Assembly: GCF_004114975.1 (NCBI RefSeq)
Contig: NZ_CP030052.1
Coordinates: 434,001 to 498,000 of the forward strand
Length of the DNA stretch: 64,000 nt
Origin: Bradyrhizobium guangdongense
GTDB lineage: Bacteria > Pseudomonadota > Alphaproteobacteria > Rhizobiales > Xanthobacteraceae
Direction of reading: 5' to 3'
Below are positions 37,176-45,953 of the stretch, piece by piece. Position 1 is the stretch's first letter. Every line of letters begins with the position of its first letter. The notes under the pieces are model-generated. The model was not told the origin of the DNA and ran no database searches. It was given only the letters and a program-made list of their open reading frames with translations. The translations under genes were made by a program, and so were the position numbers.

Positions 37176-38339
37176 CTAGCGCGCCGATCCAGGATCCTTG
37201 ACGTCGGGAATGGTCGCAAACTCCAAATTGACCATCTGTCCGTCCCGATTCTCGACCCTTCGGAAGTAGATGTTCTGCACGATCTCACGGGTCGACGGGT
37301 CGATCGCAATCGGGCCGCGCGGGCTTTCGAATCTTGTTTGCTTCAGAAGCTCGATCGTGCGCTCGGGATTGAGATCGCCCTTCTGCGCATCAACGACCGT
37401 ATAGATGGCACGCAGGACGTCGTAGCTGACGACCGGTATGAAACCGAGCGGCCGGCCCTGCGCGACCGCGTTGAACGCGGCTGCGAACTCTCGGTTGACC
37501 TCCGAATCATGCGTCGGGGTGTAATGGAAGGCCGTAACAACTCCGAGAGCGGCCTCGCCCGCGGCAGGTAGTGACGATTCGTCCGTGATGTCCCCGATGC
37601 CGATGATCTTGGCCGGATCCAGCCCTGCCTCCTTGAACTGGCGGAGAAAGATCGGCGTCAATTCGCCGGCAGCCATGAACACGAAGATGCCATCCGGGTT
37701 CGCGTCCTTGATGCGCTGGATATAGGCGGAGAAGTCCGTGGCCTTGAGCGGCGCCCGCACAGATCCGGCAATCACGCCGCCGGCCGCTTTGTATTCACGG
37801 ACGAACATCGCCTCCGCATCGAGGCCCGGCTCGTATTCATGCACGAACGTATATACGGATTTCAGCTTTTGCTTGGCGGCGTAGAGCGCGAGCTGCTGCG
37901 CCATTTCGGTGGTCGTGAAGCCGAACCGAACGGCGAAGGGATGCTTGGCGAGGATGCCCGAAGTTGCCGAGTTGACGATGAGGAGGGGCACCTTGGCGCT
38001 GGTCGATAGCGGCGCAACAGCCATTGTGTTGGGCGTGTAGTCCATTCCTGCGAGGAAATCGACATTCTCGCTGACGATCAGCTCCTGGGCCAGGCGGCGG
38101 GCCACGTCAGGTGCGGGTCCCGTCGTGTCGCGCTTGATGATCTCGATCCTGCGACCGGCGACCGTAGTGCCGAACTTGCGGAAAAACACCTGGATCGCGG
38201 CATCGGACGCGGCGCCGGCCGCGGCGCCCGGCCCGGTATAGCTCATCAGCCAGCCGATCTTCAGCGGACGGTCGTCGGCCTTTGCCTGAATGCTGACGGC
38301 CAACATGGCCGCGGCCACGATTGCGATCCTGGCGATCAT
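37176..38339 (-). CDS. ABC transporter periplasmic substrate-binding protein, LivK-type
   Basis: 387 residues with a cleavable signal (RIAIVAAAMLAVSIQAKA, cut after KADD). The two-lobed family I binding fold is recognisable from KIGWLMSYTGPGAAAGAAS, VDFLAGMDYTPNTMAVAPLS and GIFVFMAAGELTPIFLRQ. Relatives bind branched-chain amino acids, amides or aromatic acids. Because the operon lies between a CoA ligase and P450/ring-cleavage genes, an aromatic acid is the likely ligand. It is first in the transporter operon, 62 bp downstream of operator box D. Confidence 0.9.
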   Translation of the reverse strand: MIARIAIVAAAMLAVSIQAKADDRPLKIGWLMSYTGPGAAAGAASDAAIQVFFRKFGTTVAGRRIEIIKRDTTGPAPDVARRLAQELIVSENVDFLAGMDYTPNTMAVAPLSTSAKVPLLIVNSATSGILAKHPFAVRFGFTTTEMAQQLALYAAKQKLKSVYTFVHEYEPGLDAEAMFVREYKAAGGVIAGSVRAPLKATDFSAYIQRIKDANPDGIFVFMAAGELTPIFLRQFKEAGLDPAKIIGIGDITDESSLPAAGEAALGVVTAFHYTPTHDSEVNREFAAAFNAVAQGRPLGFIPVVSYDVLRAIYTVVDAQKGDLNPERTIELLKQTRFESPRGPIAIDPSTREIVQNIYFRRVENRDGQMVNLEFATIPDVKDPGSAR

Positions 38340-38400
38340 GCCGCTTATCCTCCCTTAGACTGATCATGCGGGGTCTCTCCCGGACCCTTGATACAAATTA

Positions 38401-38411
38401 GACCATATGGA
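38401..38411. promoter_or_regulatory. Operator box D (TCCATATGGTC on the minus strand)
   Basis: On the minus strand it reads TTTTCCATATGGTCTAATTT. It lies in the 154-bp divergent gap between the substrate-binding protein gene and the CoA ligase gene, so one bound regulator could control both. Confidence 0.65.
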
Positions 38412-38493
38412 AAATATATGCAAGATAGCGCGAGGCCGGTGGGGCTGCCCTAGCAGGACACGGTCTGACAGAAGCGAGCACAAGGGAGGGGAG

Positions 38494-40107
38494 ATGAACG
38501 CAGATATCGGAGTTACGATCGCGAAAGCCCGCGAGCATTCGATTGGCGATCTCTTGCGCCGCTCGGCTGCCCGCGAGCCGAGCAAGCTAGCCTTGAGCTG
38601 CGGCGCGGTGCGCTGGACGTTTGCCGAACTGGACGCGATCTGCAATCGACTGGCGCGTGGCCTACCCGGCCTCGGCGTCGGGAAGGGCGACCGTCTCGCC
38701 GTGCTGTCGCGCAACTCGCATGCCTTTGCGGCGCTGCGCTTCGCGGTAGCGCGGATCGGCGCGGTGCTGGTGCCGATCAACTTCATGCTCAATCCCGACG
38801 AGATCAATTTCATCCTGAAAAGCTCCGGCGCCAGGCTGCTCGCGACCGGCCCCGATTTCGTCGAGGCCGCACGCGCCGCGAGCAGTAAGGGCTGCGCGGT
38901 GGAGAAGCTCATCTGGTTGCCGGGCGAGGATCCCGCTGCGCAGCCGGCGGGCCTCACCAGCTTCGACGATCTTCTCGATGCCGACAGCTCGTTGTTTGAG
39001 GCCTCCGTCGACAGCCGCGATCTCGCACAGATTGTTTACACCTCGGGCACGGAATCCCTGCCCAAGGGTGCGATGCTGAGCCATGAAGCCGTGATGTGGC
39101 AGTATGTGAGCTGCATCATCGACGGCGGCATGAGCGCCGACGATAAAGTGCTGCACGCGCTGCCGCTCTATCATTGCGCTCAGCTCGACGTCTTCCTCGG
39201 CCCGCAAGTCTATCTCGGCGCCTCCGGCGTGATCACGGGCAAGCCGACCGCAGACAACATTCTGGCGCTGATCCAGGCGCACGGGATCACCTGCTTCTTC
39301 GCGCCGCCGACGATCTGGATCGCGATGCTGCGCTCGCCAAATTTCGACAAGAGCGATCTGTCGTCGCTGCAAAAGGGCTATTACGGCGCTTCGATCATGC
39401 CGGTGGAGGTGCTGCTCGAGCTCCAGCGCCGCCTGCCCAACGTCAAGTTCTGGAACTTTTACGGTCAGACCGAGATCGCGCCGCTTGCGACCGTGCTGAC
39501 GCCCGAGGACCAGCTCCGCAAGGCGGGCTCCGCCGGCAAACCCGCCATCAACGTCGAGACCCGCGTCGTCAACACGGCAATGGAGGACGTTGGCGTCGGC
39601 GAGATCGGCGAAATCGTACACCGCTCGCCGCATCTGTTGTCGGGCTATTACAACGATCCCGTGAAGACCGCGGCGGCTTTCGCTGGCGGCTGGTTCCACT
39701 CCGGCGACCTCGCCACCGTCGATGCCGAGGGCTACATCACCGTTGTCGACCGCGTGAAGGACATGATCAAGTCCGGCGGCGAGAATGTCGCCAGCCGCGA
39801 GGTCGAGGAGATGATCTACAAGATCCCGGCGATCTCCGAGGTCGCCGTCGTGGGCCTGCCCGATCCGCACTGGATCGAGGCCGTAACCGCGATTGTCGTG
39901 GTTAAGAGCGGCGAGAAGCTCGACGAGGATGCCGTCATCACGCATTGTGCGGGATCGATGGCGCATTTCAAGGTGCCCAAGCGCGTGATCTTTGTCGACA
40001 GCCTGCCGAAGAATCCGTCCGGCAAGCTGCTCAAGCGGGAATTGCGCCAGCGTTTCATCGGCGGCGAGACGCTCGACAAGGCGATCCAGAAAAACTTCGG
40101 GGCTTGA
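38494..40107 (+). CDS. AMP-forming acyl-CoA ligase
   Basis: 537 residues from the ATG preceded by GGGAGGGGAG; an earlier in-frame ATG at 38407 lies inside operator box D and is unlikely. The adenylation motifs are all present: YTSGTESLPKGAML (phosphate loop), FYGQTEIAP, the GWFHSGDLATVD and GYITVVDRVKDMIKSGGENV hinge region, and PKNPSGKLLKREL with the catalytic lysine. It would activate a carboxylic acid, in this setting probably the imported aromatic or phenylpropanoid acid, to its CoA thioester. The gene is divergent from the ABC transporter with operator box D between. A 484-codon antisense frame across it is a codon-bias shadow. Confidence 0.92.
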   Translation: MNADIGVTIAKAREHSIGDLLRRSAAREPSKLALSCGAVRWTFAELDAICNRLARGLPGLGVGKGDRLAVLSRNSHAFAALRFAVARIGAVLVPINFMLNPDEINFILKSSGARLLATGPDFVEAARAASSKGCAVEKLIWLPGEDPAAQPAGLTSFDDLLDADSSLFEASVDSRDLAQIVYTSGTESLPKGAMLSHEAVMWQYVSCIIDGGMSADDKVLHALPLYHCAQLDVFLGPQVYLGASGVITGKPTADNILALIQAHGITCFFAPPTIWIAMLRSPNFDKSDLSSLQKGYYGASIMPVEVLLELQRRLPNVKFWNFYGQTEIAPLATVLTPEDQLRKAGSAGKPAINVETRVVNTAMEDVGVGEIGEIVHRSPHLLSGYYNDPVKTAAAFAGGWFHSGDLATVDAEGYITVVDRVKDMIKSGGENVASREVEEMIYKIPAISEVAVVGLPDPHWIEAVTAIVVVKSGEKLDEDAVITHCAGSMAHFKVPKRVIFVDSLPKNPSGKLLKRELRQRFIGGETLDKAIQKNFGA

Positions 40108-40169
40108 GGCGGCCACCCAGCCGCTCGCGGCAGGTTGGGGCCTTCGCCAGGGTTTATTGAGGTCTGTTA

Positions 40170-41108
40170 ATGCGACACGGTCAGAAGAAGATTCCGAGCA
40201 CGATTCTCATTTTCGGTGCAGCGGCTCATATCGGCGGCCCACTTGCGCACTTCTTGCGCGAGGAGGCGCCGCAGATCAAGCTGCGCCTCGTAACAAGCAA
40301 TCCCGCCAATTGTGACGTCCTTCGCCGCGAGCACCCGCATGCGGAGGTCGTCATTGCCAGCTATTTTGATCTCGCATCGCTTGAGAAGGCGGTCGACGGA
40401 ATGGAAGGAATCTTCGTACTGACCAGAAGCGGCACGAACGAGGCCGACGCGATGACAAATCTCGTTGTCCTGCTCAAGAAGGCAAGGTCCGCCGTTCACG
40501 TTATACGTCTTGTCGGCCTACAACCCGAAGCGAATCGAAGGCGAATTCCTCAGTCTCTCCGCGAGCATGGTCTTGGTTTACCCATCCAACACCCCATCGC
40601 AAAAGAAATCCTCGACGAAAGCGGTCTGCCTGTCACCTACCTGAACATCGGCGCAACCTTCATGGACAACTTCTACTGGATGAAGGACGGCTTGAGGAAG
40701 GAGCGAAAGCTGATCTGGCCCGAACGCTTGATTCCCTATATCGATCCACGCGACATTGCGGAAGTGGCCGGACGTCTTTTCCTGTCGAGCAATCATCGGC
40801 ACATTGGTCAATTTCACACTCTGAACAACGGACAGGACATACTGAGGTTCAGCGACGTCGCCGATCTCATGACCAAGGTTTTTCAGGAAAGAATTGTTCA
40901 CGACGGCAGCAGAGCGGGCTTCTTCGAGGCGTACCGGGAGCTCGGAGAGATCCGGCTGCACTATCTCTGGGATTTCTTCCAGTACGAAGAACAGAACGAG
41001 GTGGTTTGGGCGCGCAATGACTTCGTTGAGCGCACCCTAGGACGGATGCCCGTCTCCTTGAGCGAATGGCTGGCCGAACATCGGCAAGCCTTGCTGTTCG
41101 GAATATAG
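40170..41108 (+). CDS. NmrA-like NAD(P)-binding protein
   Basis: 312 residues. The glycine-rich N-terminal loop is ILIFGAAAHIGGPLAHFL, followed by VIASYFDLASLEKAVDGMEG and GIFVLTRSGTN, typical of the NmrA/HSCARG branch of atypical SDRs, which bind NAD(P) but often lack the YxxxK pair. Members act as redox sensors or as reductases such as azoreductase- or isoflavone reductase-like proteins. The later IDPRDIAEVAGRLFLSS and LNNGQDILRFSDVADLM segments are usual. It follows the CoA ligase by 62 bp on the same strand; a functional link is not evident. Confidence 0.8.
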   Translation: MRHGQKKIPSTILIFGAAAHIGGPLAHFLREEAPQIKLRLVTSNPANCDVLRREHPHAEVVIASYFDLASLEKAVDGMEGIFVLTRSGTNEADAMTNLVVLLKKARSAVHVIRLVGLQPEANRRRIPQSLREHGLGLPIQHPIAKEILDESGLPVTYLNIGATFMDNFYWMKDGLRKERKLIWPERLIPYIDPRDIAEVAGRLFLSSNHRHIGQFHTLNNGQDILRFSDVADLMTKVFQERIVHDGSRAGFFEAYRELGEIRLHYLWDFFQYEEQNEVVWARNDFVERTLGRMPVSLSEWLAEHRQALLFGI

Positions 41109-41377
41109 GCCTAAAGCGCCCTCGCGCGATGGAGATCTAGGGATCATTGCCCAGCGGGACCTCCGCTATATCGTACTCATGAAACGCTTTAAGTGGCGCG
41201 CAACTGGACACCCGGTTTGCCTGAGGCTGATTGCTGCTACCATCCATTTGGAGGGGCGAAGACATGCTGCGATGAGCGAAGCTGCATCGTGGGAGCGTGC
41301 CGCCGGGATAATTCGACGCCAATCGATCCCCTGAGAGCCTTCGGGAAGCACCGCCATGGCTGGTTAGGAGCTCGGCA

Positions 41378-41806
41378 TCAGGATCGGCGCGGCGCGACCG
41401 GTATCTTGCGCCCGCGCCCCCAGACAACAAAGACGCTAAGGGCCAGCAAGATGAAGTTGAGAGGCGTGAGCTCGGCCTCGCCGCGAGAGACATGAAAAAC
41501 GATAGCGAAGACCTGCAACACGGAGCAGCCAAGCGCGGCAAGCACTGTCAGCCGCGGCATAATCCGGGTTAACGCAGGCACGAGAACGCCAATTCCTCCG
41601 GCGAGGTCGATCAGTCCGATGACCCGGACAAATGCTTCAGAGTGCTGACCTGTCCATGGCATCATTGCCGCTAACTGCGGAATCGGCATGAACAGCTTCG
41701 CGAGCCCGGACGAAGCGAACACGCAAAAGAGGAGGGCTTGAGCGATCCAAAGGCTCACGCATAGGGGACGTTCCCGCGGGGCGGCTTGGGCGGTGGCGGT
41801 GGACAT
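41378..41806 (-). CDS. DoxX-family membrane protein
   Basis: 142 residues from MSTATAQAAPRERP; the longer open frame upstream overlaps the divergent LysR gene and is discarded. Four membrane segments are evident (LWIAQALLFCVFASSGLAKL, VIGLIDLAGGIGVLVPAL, LTVLAALGCSVLQVFAIVFH and LNFILLALSVFVVW), the usual DoxX/DoxD-like layout. Members sit in the inner membrane and are linked loosely to quinone or thiosulfate redox, but most are uncharacterised. It is divergent from a LysR gene 109 bp away, which may control it. Confidence 0.82.
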   Translation of the reverse strand: MSTATAQAAPRERPLCVSLWIAQALLFCVFASSGLAKLFMPIPQLAAMMPWTGQHSEAFVRVIGLIDLAGGIGVLVPALTRIMPRLTVLAALGCSVLQVFAIVFHVSRGEAELTPLNFILLALSVFVVWGRGRKIPVAPRRS

Positions 41807-41914
41807 GGCAGGCACTCCGACGATCACAGGGCTGTCACCATGTTTGGTCGCTTCACGATTTTGGATCATTATCTGTTTTGGGATGGATTCATTTCCTATA
41901 TGTTGATGATCTGA

Positions 41915-42802
41915 ATGGATACGCTGGTCAGCATGAAGGTCTTTTGCCTGGTTGCCGAGCTCAAGAGCTTTGCAGCCGCGGCAGAGCGGCTGGGCATCTC
42001 GCCCGCCATGGCGAGTAAGCATGTGATGCAGCTTGAGAAGCGTCTGGGCTCACGGCTGCTCAACCGCACGAGCCGACGCGTCAGCCTGAGCGAAAGCGGC
42101 GCATTATATTTCGAGCAGACGCGTCAAATGCTCGAGTCCCTGGATGAGGTAGAGGCGGCCGTCAGCAACGTGACCGTAGTTCCTCGCGGCACATTGCGGC
42201 TAACCGCACCGGTCTGGATGGCCAATCCGAAGTTTTCGAAAGTCTTGGCAGACTATCAGGCTCGCTATCCACAGGTGCGGCTGAACATCGATCTCAGTGG
42301 ACGATTGGTCAATCTGGTCGAGGAAGGTTTTGACCTGGCCTTGCGTGCGACGGGCACGCCTGACGAGGCATTGATCGCGCGGCCGATCACAAGGGTCCCA
42401 TTTTATATGGTTGCCACGCCCGCTTATCTCGATCGCGCAAAGCGCCCGAAGAATCTGGCTGAATTGTCCGGACACAGCCTCTTGCACTATGCGCTGCACT
42501 CTCCAGGCGAGAGTATCACCATCCAGGGCGAAAGTGGGACGCAGACTATCAAATTCAACCCCGTTTTGCTCAGCGGCAACGAGACTCTGCTGCACCTGGC
42601 CGCCCTGGAAGGCATGGGGCTCGCGGTGCTGCCCAAATGGCTGATCAGCGAGGATCTCGCCGCCGGGCGCCTGGAACAAGTGCTGCCGGAGCAGAGCATC
42701 TTCGAAAGCCAATTGTTCGCGGTTTATCCGACGCGCAAATACCTCTCAGCCAAGGTCCGGACATTTATCGACTTCATCGCTGCTGATAAGCGACTGAGAT
42801 AG
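41915..42802 (+). CDS. LysR-family transcriptional regulator
   Basis: 295 residues. The winged HTH fills residues 1-65 (FCLVAELKSFAAAAERLGIS and NRTSRRVSLSESGALYFEQ). The co-inducer domain follows from about residue 90 (RLTAPVWMANPKFSKVLADY). The type resembles AaeR/DmlR regulators. It is divergent from the DoxX gene and very likely controls it. The end lies about 45 bp from the end of the next LysR gene, which is read in the opposite direction. Confidence 0.9.
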   Translation: MDTLVSMKVFCLVAELKSFAAAAERLGISPAMASKHVMQLEKRLGSRLLNRTSRRVSLSESGALYFEQTRQMLESLDEVEAAVSNVTVVPRGTLRLTAPVWMANPKFSKVLADYQARYPQVRLNIDLSGRLVNLVEEGFDLALRATGTPDEALIARPITRVPFYMVATPAYLDRAKRPKNLAELSGHSLLHYALHSPGESITIQGESGTQTIKFNPVLLSGNETLLHLAALEGMGLAVLPKWLISEDLAAGRLEQVLPEQSIFESQLFAVYPTRKYLSAKVRTFIDFIAADKRLR

Positions 42803-42845
42803 CCGGGCCAAAAGCGTGACTGCTGCGGCATCAACTTTACTTACG

Positions 42846-43769
42846 TCATCGTGAATGTGTGGCTGCTTTCTCGATGTGCTGCCAGAATGCCTCCGCCGCC
42901 TGGGCGAGCCGCAGTTTAGGCCGGAATACGTGGATCTCGATCGGCACGTACCACTGCTGCCCGCCTGCCGCGACAATCTCGCCAGAGGCAAGCTGATCAC
43001 TGATCAGGCTTTCCGGCAGCCACGCCATGCCCCGGCCTGCCTGAACCATCGTGACCAAAAGCTTCGCCAGATGCGACGTGAATGTTGTGTGAAGATGAGC
43101 TTGCAAGGGGGAGGTGGCACGCACCGCTTCCAGGATCCGTCCCATCCCTGATTCTGAACGGAAGCTCAAGAACTGTACAGGCGCGCCCTCCGTTCCCGGA
43201 AGCTTGAAGCGAGGCTTGCGGTTGCGGCGCGAAACCGGCACCGATGCGGGGATCAGCCGATCGTCACCAACATGCAGCGAGCGAAAATGCGACGGCGTCA
43301 ACGCCGTCGTGGCGGCCGGATGATAATGGCAAAGCAAAAAATGGGCATCGCTCGCCAAGAGGATCCGTTCGCAGCCTTCCATATGATTGGCAACGAGCTG
43401 TACGTTGGGCACGAATGGTAGCTCGGTCTCGATGCGACGCAGCCAATCCGGAAAGAACGTCAGCGACAGCGCATTGGTCGAGGCGAACTTCAGTACGTCC
43501 GAGGCACCGCGCGCCCGCTCCTGCGCCTCGAGCCGGCCGGCACTCAATCTGCGCACGATATCGTCAGCAGTGTGACGAAAGGCTTCACCAGCGGGCGTCA
43601 GATTGACGCTGTGCGTGGTGCGATCGAGCAGCGATGCGCCAGCCCAGACCTCGAGCGCCTGTATCCTCCGGCTGAGCGCCGGCTGGGAACAGTTTCGCTC
43701 CTCTGCGGCCCGTGAAAAACTGCGCGCTGTCGCAACCGCGATGAAATCGTATAACCAGTTGATCTCCAT
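42846..43769 (-). CDS. LysR-family regulator of the divergent aconitase/symporter operon
   Basis: 307 residues from MEINWLYDFIAVATARSFSR; an upstream ATG at 43820 would read through the operator. The HTH has FSRAAEERNCSQPALSRRIQ (residues about 19-38). The effector domain follows, with a slightly long loop near residue 190. The gene is divergent from the LeuC-like gene with 110 bp between, and a perfect TTATGCA-N5-TGCATAA repeat lies 14 bp upstream of its start. LysR proteins commonly bind such T-N11-A sites to control themselves and the opposite gene, so it is the probable activator of the 43.9-49.9 kb operon, responding to an organic acid. Confidence 0.9.
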   Translation of the reverse strand: MEINWLYDFIAVATARSFSRAAEERNCSQPALSRRIQALEVWAGASLLDRTTHSVNLTPAGEAFRHTADDIVRRLSAGRLEAQERARGASDVLKFASTNALSLTFFPDWLRRIETELPFVPNVQLVANHMEGCERILLASDAHFLLCHYHPAATTALTPSHFRSLHVGDDRLIPASVPVSRRNRKPRFKLPGTEGAPVQFLSFRSESGMGRILEAVRATSPLQAHLHTTFTSHLAKLLVTMVQAGRGMAWLPESLISDQLASGEIVAAGGQQWYVPIEIHVFRPKLRLAQAAEAFWQHIEKAATHSR

Positions 43770-43782
43770 GGAGAGCTCTCGT

Positions 43783-43801
43783 TTATGCAGGCCTTGCATA
43801 A
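43783..43801. promoter_or_regulatory. LysR-type binding site (TTATGCA-N5-TGCATAA)
   Basis: Perfect seven-base inverted repeats around GGCCT, containing ATGC-N7-GCAT, the T-N11-A form. It lies in the divergent gap, 14 bp before the LysR start and 79 bp before the aconitase-like start. Confidence 0.75.
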
Positions 43802-43879
43802 CGATATCAGCATCCGGCATTGGATTTCTAGTCGCGCGCGCGTCACGGTGGCCGGAAAGAAGCTTTGGAGGAAGGCGGG

Positions 43880-45304
43880 ATGGCCGCGCGCACGTTGTAT
43901 GACAAGCTGGTGGACTCCCATGTGGTCCGCAATCTGGATGATGCCGGGCTCGTCCTGCTGTACGTCGACCGAACCGTCCTCAACGAGTATACCAGCCCCC
44001 AGGCGTTTGCCGGCCTGCGCGCCGCGGGGCGGAAAGTTTGGAATCCCAAAGCGGCGCTGATGGTGGTCGATCACGTCAACCCTACAGCCGCACAACGCAC
44101 CCGCGCCATGCCGGATAGCGGCGCCGCGCGCCAAGTTGACTACTTCGCTGAAAACGCCCGGGATTTCGGCATCGAATATTTCGATATTCTCGATCCGCGC
44201 CAAGGCATCGAGCACGTCGTCGCCCCCGAGCAGGGCCTCGTCATGCCAGGTATGGTCATCGCCGCCGGCGACAGCCACAGCACCGCCTATGGCGCCTTCG
44301 GCGCGCTCGGCTATGGCATCGGGACCTCCGATATCGAGCACTATCTTGCAACCTCGACGGTGCGCTACCGACGCCTCAAAACGATGCGCATCCACCTCAC
44401 CGGAGACGTCCCGTTCGGGGTCACGCCGAAAGATATCGTCATGGAGATCATCCGGCGGATCGGCGCCGACGGGGCTACTGGCTATGCCGTTGAGTTCACT
44501 GGCCCCGTCGTCTCAAACATGAGCGTCGAAGGCCGCATCGTCATGTCCATCATGATCGTCGAAGCGGGCGCGCGTGGTGTCGTGGTCGCCCCGGACCAGA
44601 AGGTGCTGGACTATTTAAAGGGCCGGCCGCGCGCGCCAAAGGGCGAGATGTGGGAGCGAGCGGCCAAGAAATGGCTGACGCTCGCCTCGGACCCCGATGC
44701 CCGGTTCGACCGCGAGGTTGCGCTCGATGTCGCGGATGTCGCCCCTCTCGTCACCTGGGGAACCAGCCCCGACCAGGCAATTGCAGTGACCGATATTATC
44801 CCCGATCCTGCGCAACAGGTGGCGCCTGAACGCAAGGCCGCGGCCCTTCGCGCCCTGAGCTATATGGGGCTTCGAGCCGGTGATCCCATTCAATCCGTCC
44901 CGATCGATTTTGCGTTCATCGGCTCCTGCACGAATTCGCGCATCGAGGATTTGCGCGACGCGGCCGAGGTCTTTCGTGGCCGCCGTGTTGCGGCCGGTGT
45001 ACGGGCAATCGTAGTGCCGGGATCGACCCACGTCAGAGCGCAAGCCGAGGCTGAAGGCCTTGCAAAAGTGTTCACGGATGCCGGCGTCGAATGGCGGCAA
45101 TCCGGCTGCTCGATGTGCCTTGCCATGAATGACGATGTGCTCAAGCCCGGAGAGCGGTGTGCGTCCTCGACCAACCGAAATTTCGAAGGCCGCCAGGGAC
45201 CAGGCGCCCGCACGCATCTCATGAGTCCGGCAATGGTGGCCGCGGCCGCGGTCACCGGCCACATCGCTGACGTTCGTTCACTGCTGGGAGTTGCAGGCCA
45301 ATGA
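43880..45304 (+). CDS. Aconitase-family hydro-lyase, large subunit (LeuC-like)
   Basis: 474 residues from the ATG with GAGGAAGGCGGG before it. It resembles the 3-isopropylmalate dehydratase large subunit: TLYDKLVDSHVV, GMVIAAGDSHSTAYGAFGAL (substrate and cluster region), and the [4Fe-4S] cysteines in FIGSCTNSR (Cys near 350) and SGCSMCLAMNDD (near 410 and 413). A linker segment around residues 240-290 is longer than in classic LeuC. Because it is outside any leucine operon and sits with a citrate-type symporter, it probably isomerises or hydrates another 2-hydroxy di- or tricarboxylate such as a homoaconitate, methylcitrate or citramalate type. It starts the operon and overlaps the small subunit gene by four bases. 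Confidence 0.88.
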   Translation: MAARTLYDKLVDSHVVRNLDDAGLVLLYVDRTVLNEYTSPQAFAGLRAAGRKVWNPKAALMVVDHVNPTAAQRTRAMPDSGAARQVDYFAENARDFGIEYFDILDPRQGIEHVVAPEQGLVMPGMVIAAGDSHSTAYGAFGALGYGIGTSDIEHYLATSTVRYRRLKTMRIHLTGDVPFGVTPKDIVMEIIRRIGADGATGYAVEFTGPVVSNMSVEGRIVMSIMIVEAGARGVVVAPDQKVLDYLKGRPRAPKGEMWERAAKKWLTLASDPDARFDREVALDVADVAPLVTWGTSPDQAIAVTDIIPDPAQQVAPERKAAALRALSYMGLRAGDPIQSVPIDFAFIGSCTNSRIEDLRDAAEVFRGRRVAAGVRAIVVPGSTHVRAQAEAEGLAKVFTDAGVEWRQSGCSMCLAMNDDVLKPGERCASSTNRNFEGRQGPGARTHLMSPAMVAAAAVTGHIADVRSLLGVAGQ

Positions 45305-45909
45305 TGCCATTCGATCAAGTTTCAGGCGTCGCTGCACCCATGATGTCGCCAAACATCGACACCGACGTGATCATGCCCAAAATGTTTCTTAAGGGCGTGG
45401 ACCGGAGCGGGCTGGGCGAGGGCGCCTTCAATCTGCTGCGCTTCTCCGCCGGTAAACCCAATCCCGAGTTTATTCTCAATCAGGACGGTTATCGCAACGC
45501 TTGCTTCCTCGTGGTCGGCCCAAATTTCGGCTGCGGTTCGAGCCGCGAGCACGCGGTGTGGGGGCTTCAACAGCTCGGCATCCGGGCATTGATCGGCACC
45601 AGCTTCGCCGGGATATTCAATGACAATTGCGGCAACAACGGCCTGTTGACGATCTCGCTCGAACCCGATCTCGTAGCTGAGATCGCTAACGCTGTGGCAC
45701 ATCGTGAGCGCAACGACGTCTTCGTTGATCTTGCAGCGCAGACGATCCGCTTCGACCGTGGCCGCCGCCCGATCAAATTCGACATCGAGCCGACGAGGAA
45801 AGAGGCGTTCCTGACGGGCCGGGATTTCGTCGCATCAACCCTGGTCCTTGCTGACGACATCCGCGCTTTCGAAGCACGCCATGCTGCGGAGAATCCCTGG
45901 ATCTTCTGA
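45301..45909 (+). CDS. Aconitase-family hydro-lyase, small subunit (LeuD-like)
   Basis: 202 residues, typical of LeuD. NIDTDVIMPKMF is the swivel-domain signature, PNFGCGSSREHAVWGL holds the substrate-carboxylate loop, and SFAGIFNDNCGNNGLL is the family segment that in LeuD reads similarly with ADIFYNN. It forms the heterodimer with the adjacent large subunit, which it overlaps (ATGATG at the junction). Two hairpins follow its stop before the symporter gene, possibly setting a different expression level for the enzyme and the transporter. Confidence 0.9.
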   Translation: MMPFDQVSGVAAPMMSPNIDTDVIMPKMFLKGVDRSGLGEGAFNLLRFSAGKPNPEFILNQDGYRNACFLVVGPNFGCGSSREHAVWGLQQLGIRALIGTSFAGIFNDNCGNNGLLTISLEPDLVAEIANAVAHRERNDVFVDLAAQTIRFDRGRRPIKFDIEPTRKEAFLTGRDFVASTLVLADDIRAFEARHAAENPWIF

Positions 45910-45944
45910 CTGGCAAGCCAGTCCTCGCGGCCAGCAGACTGGCC
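45908..45944. other. Two tandem hairpins between the small-subunit and symporter genes
   Basis: GACTGG-CAAG-CCAGTC (45908-45923) and GGCCAG-CAGA-CTGGCC (45929-45944), both with perfect six-base stems and tetraloops, starting at the stop codon. No T-run follows. They look like an mRNA processing or stabilising element within the operon. Confidence 0.5.
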
Positions 45945-45953
45945 GCAGCCCGG

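Noticed and set aside
38662..40116. 484-codon open frame on the minus strand across the CoA ligase gene.
   Set aside because: It lies wholly antisense to a gene with all adenylation motifs. Long antisense frames are expected from GC-rich third positions, and its translation shows no family motif.
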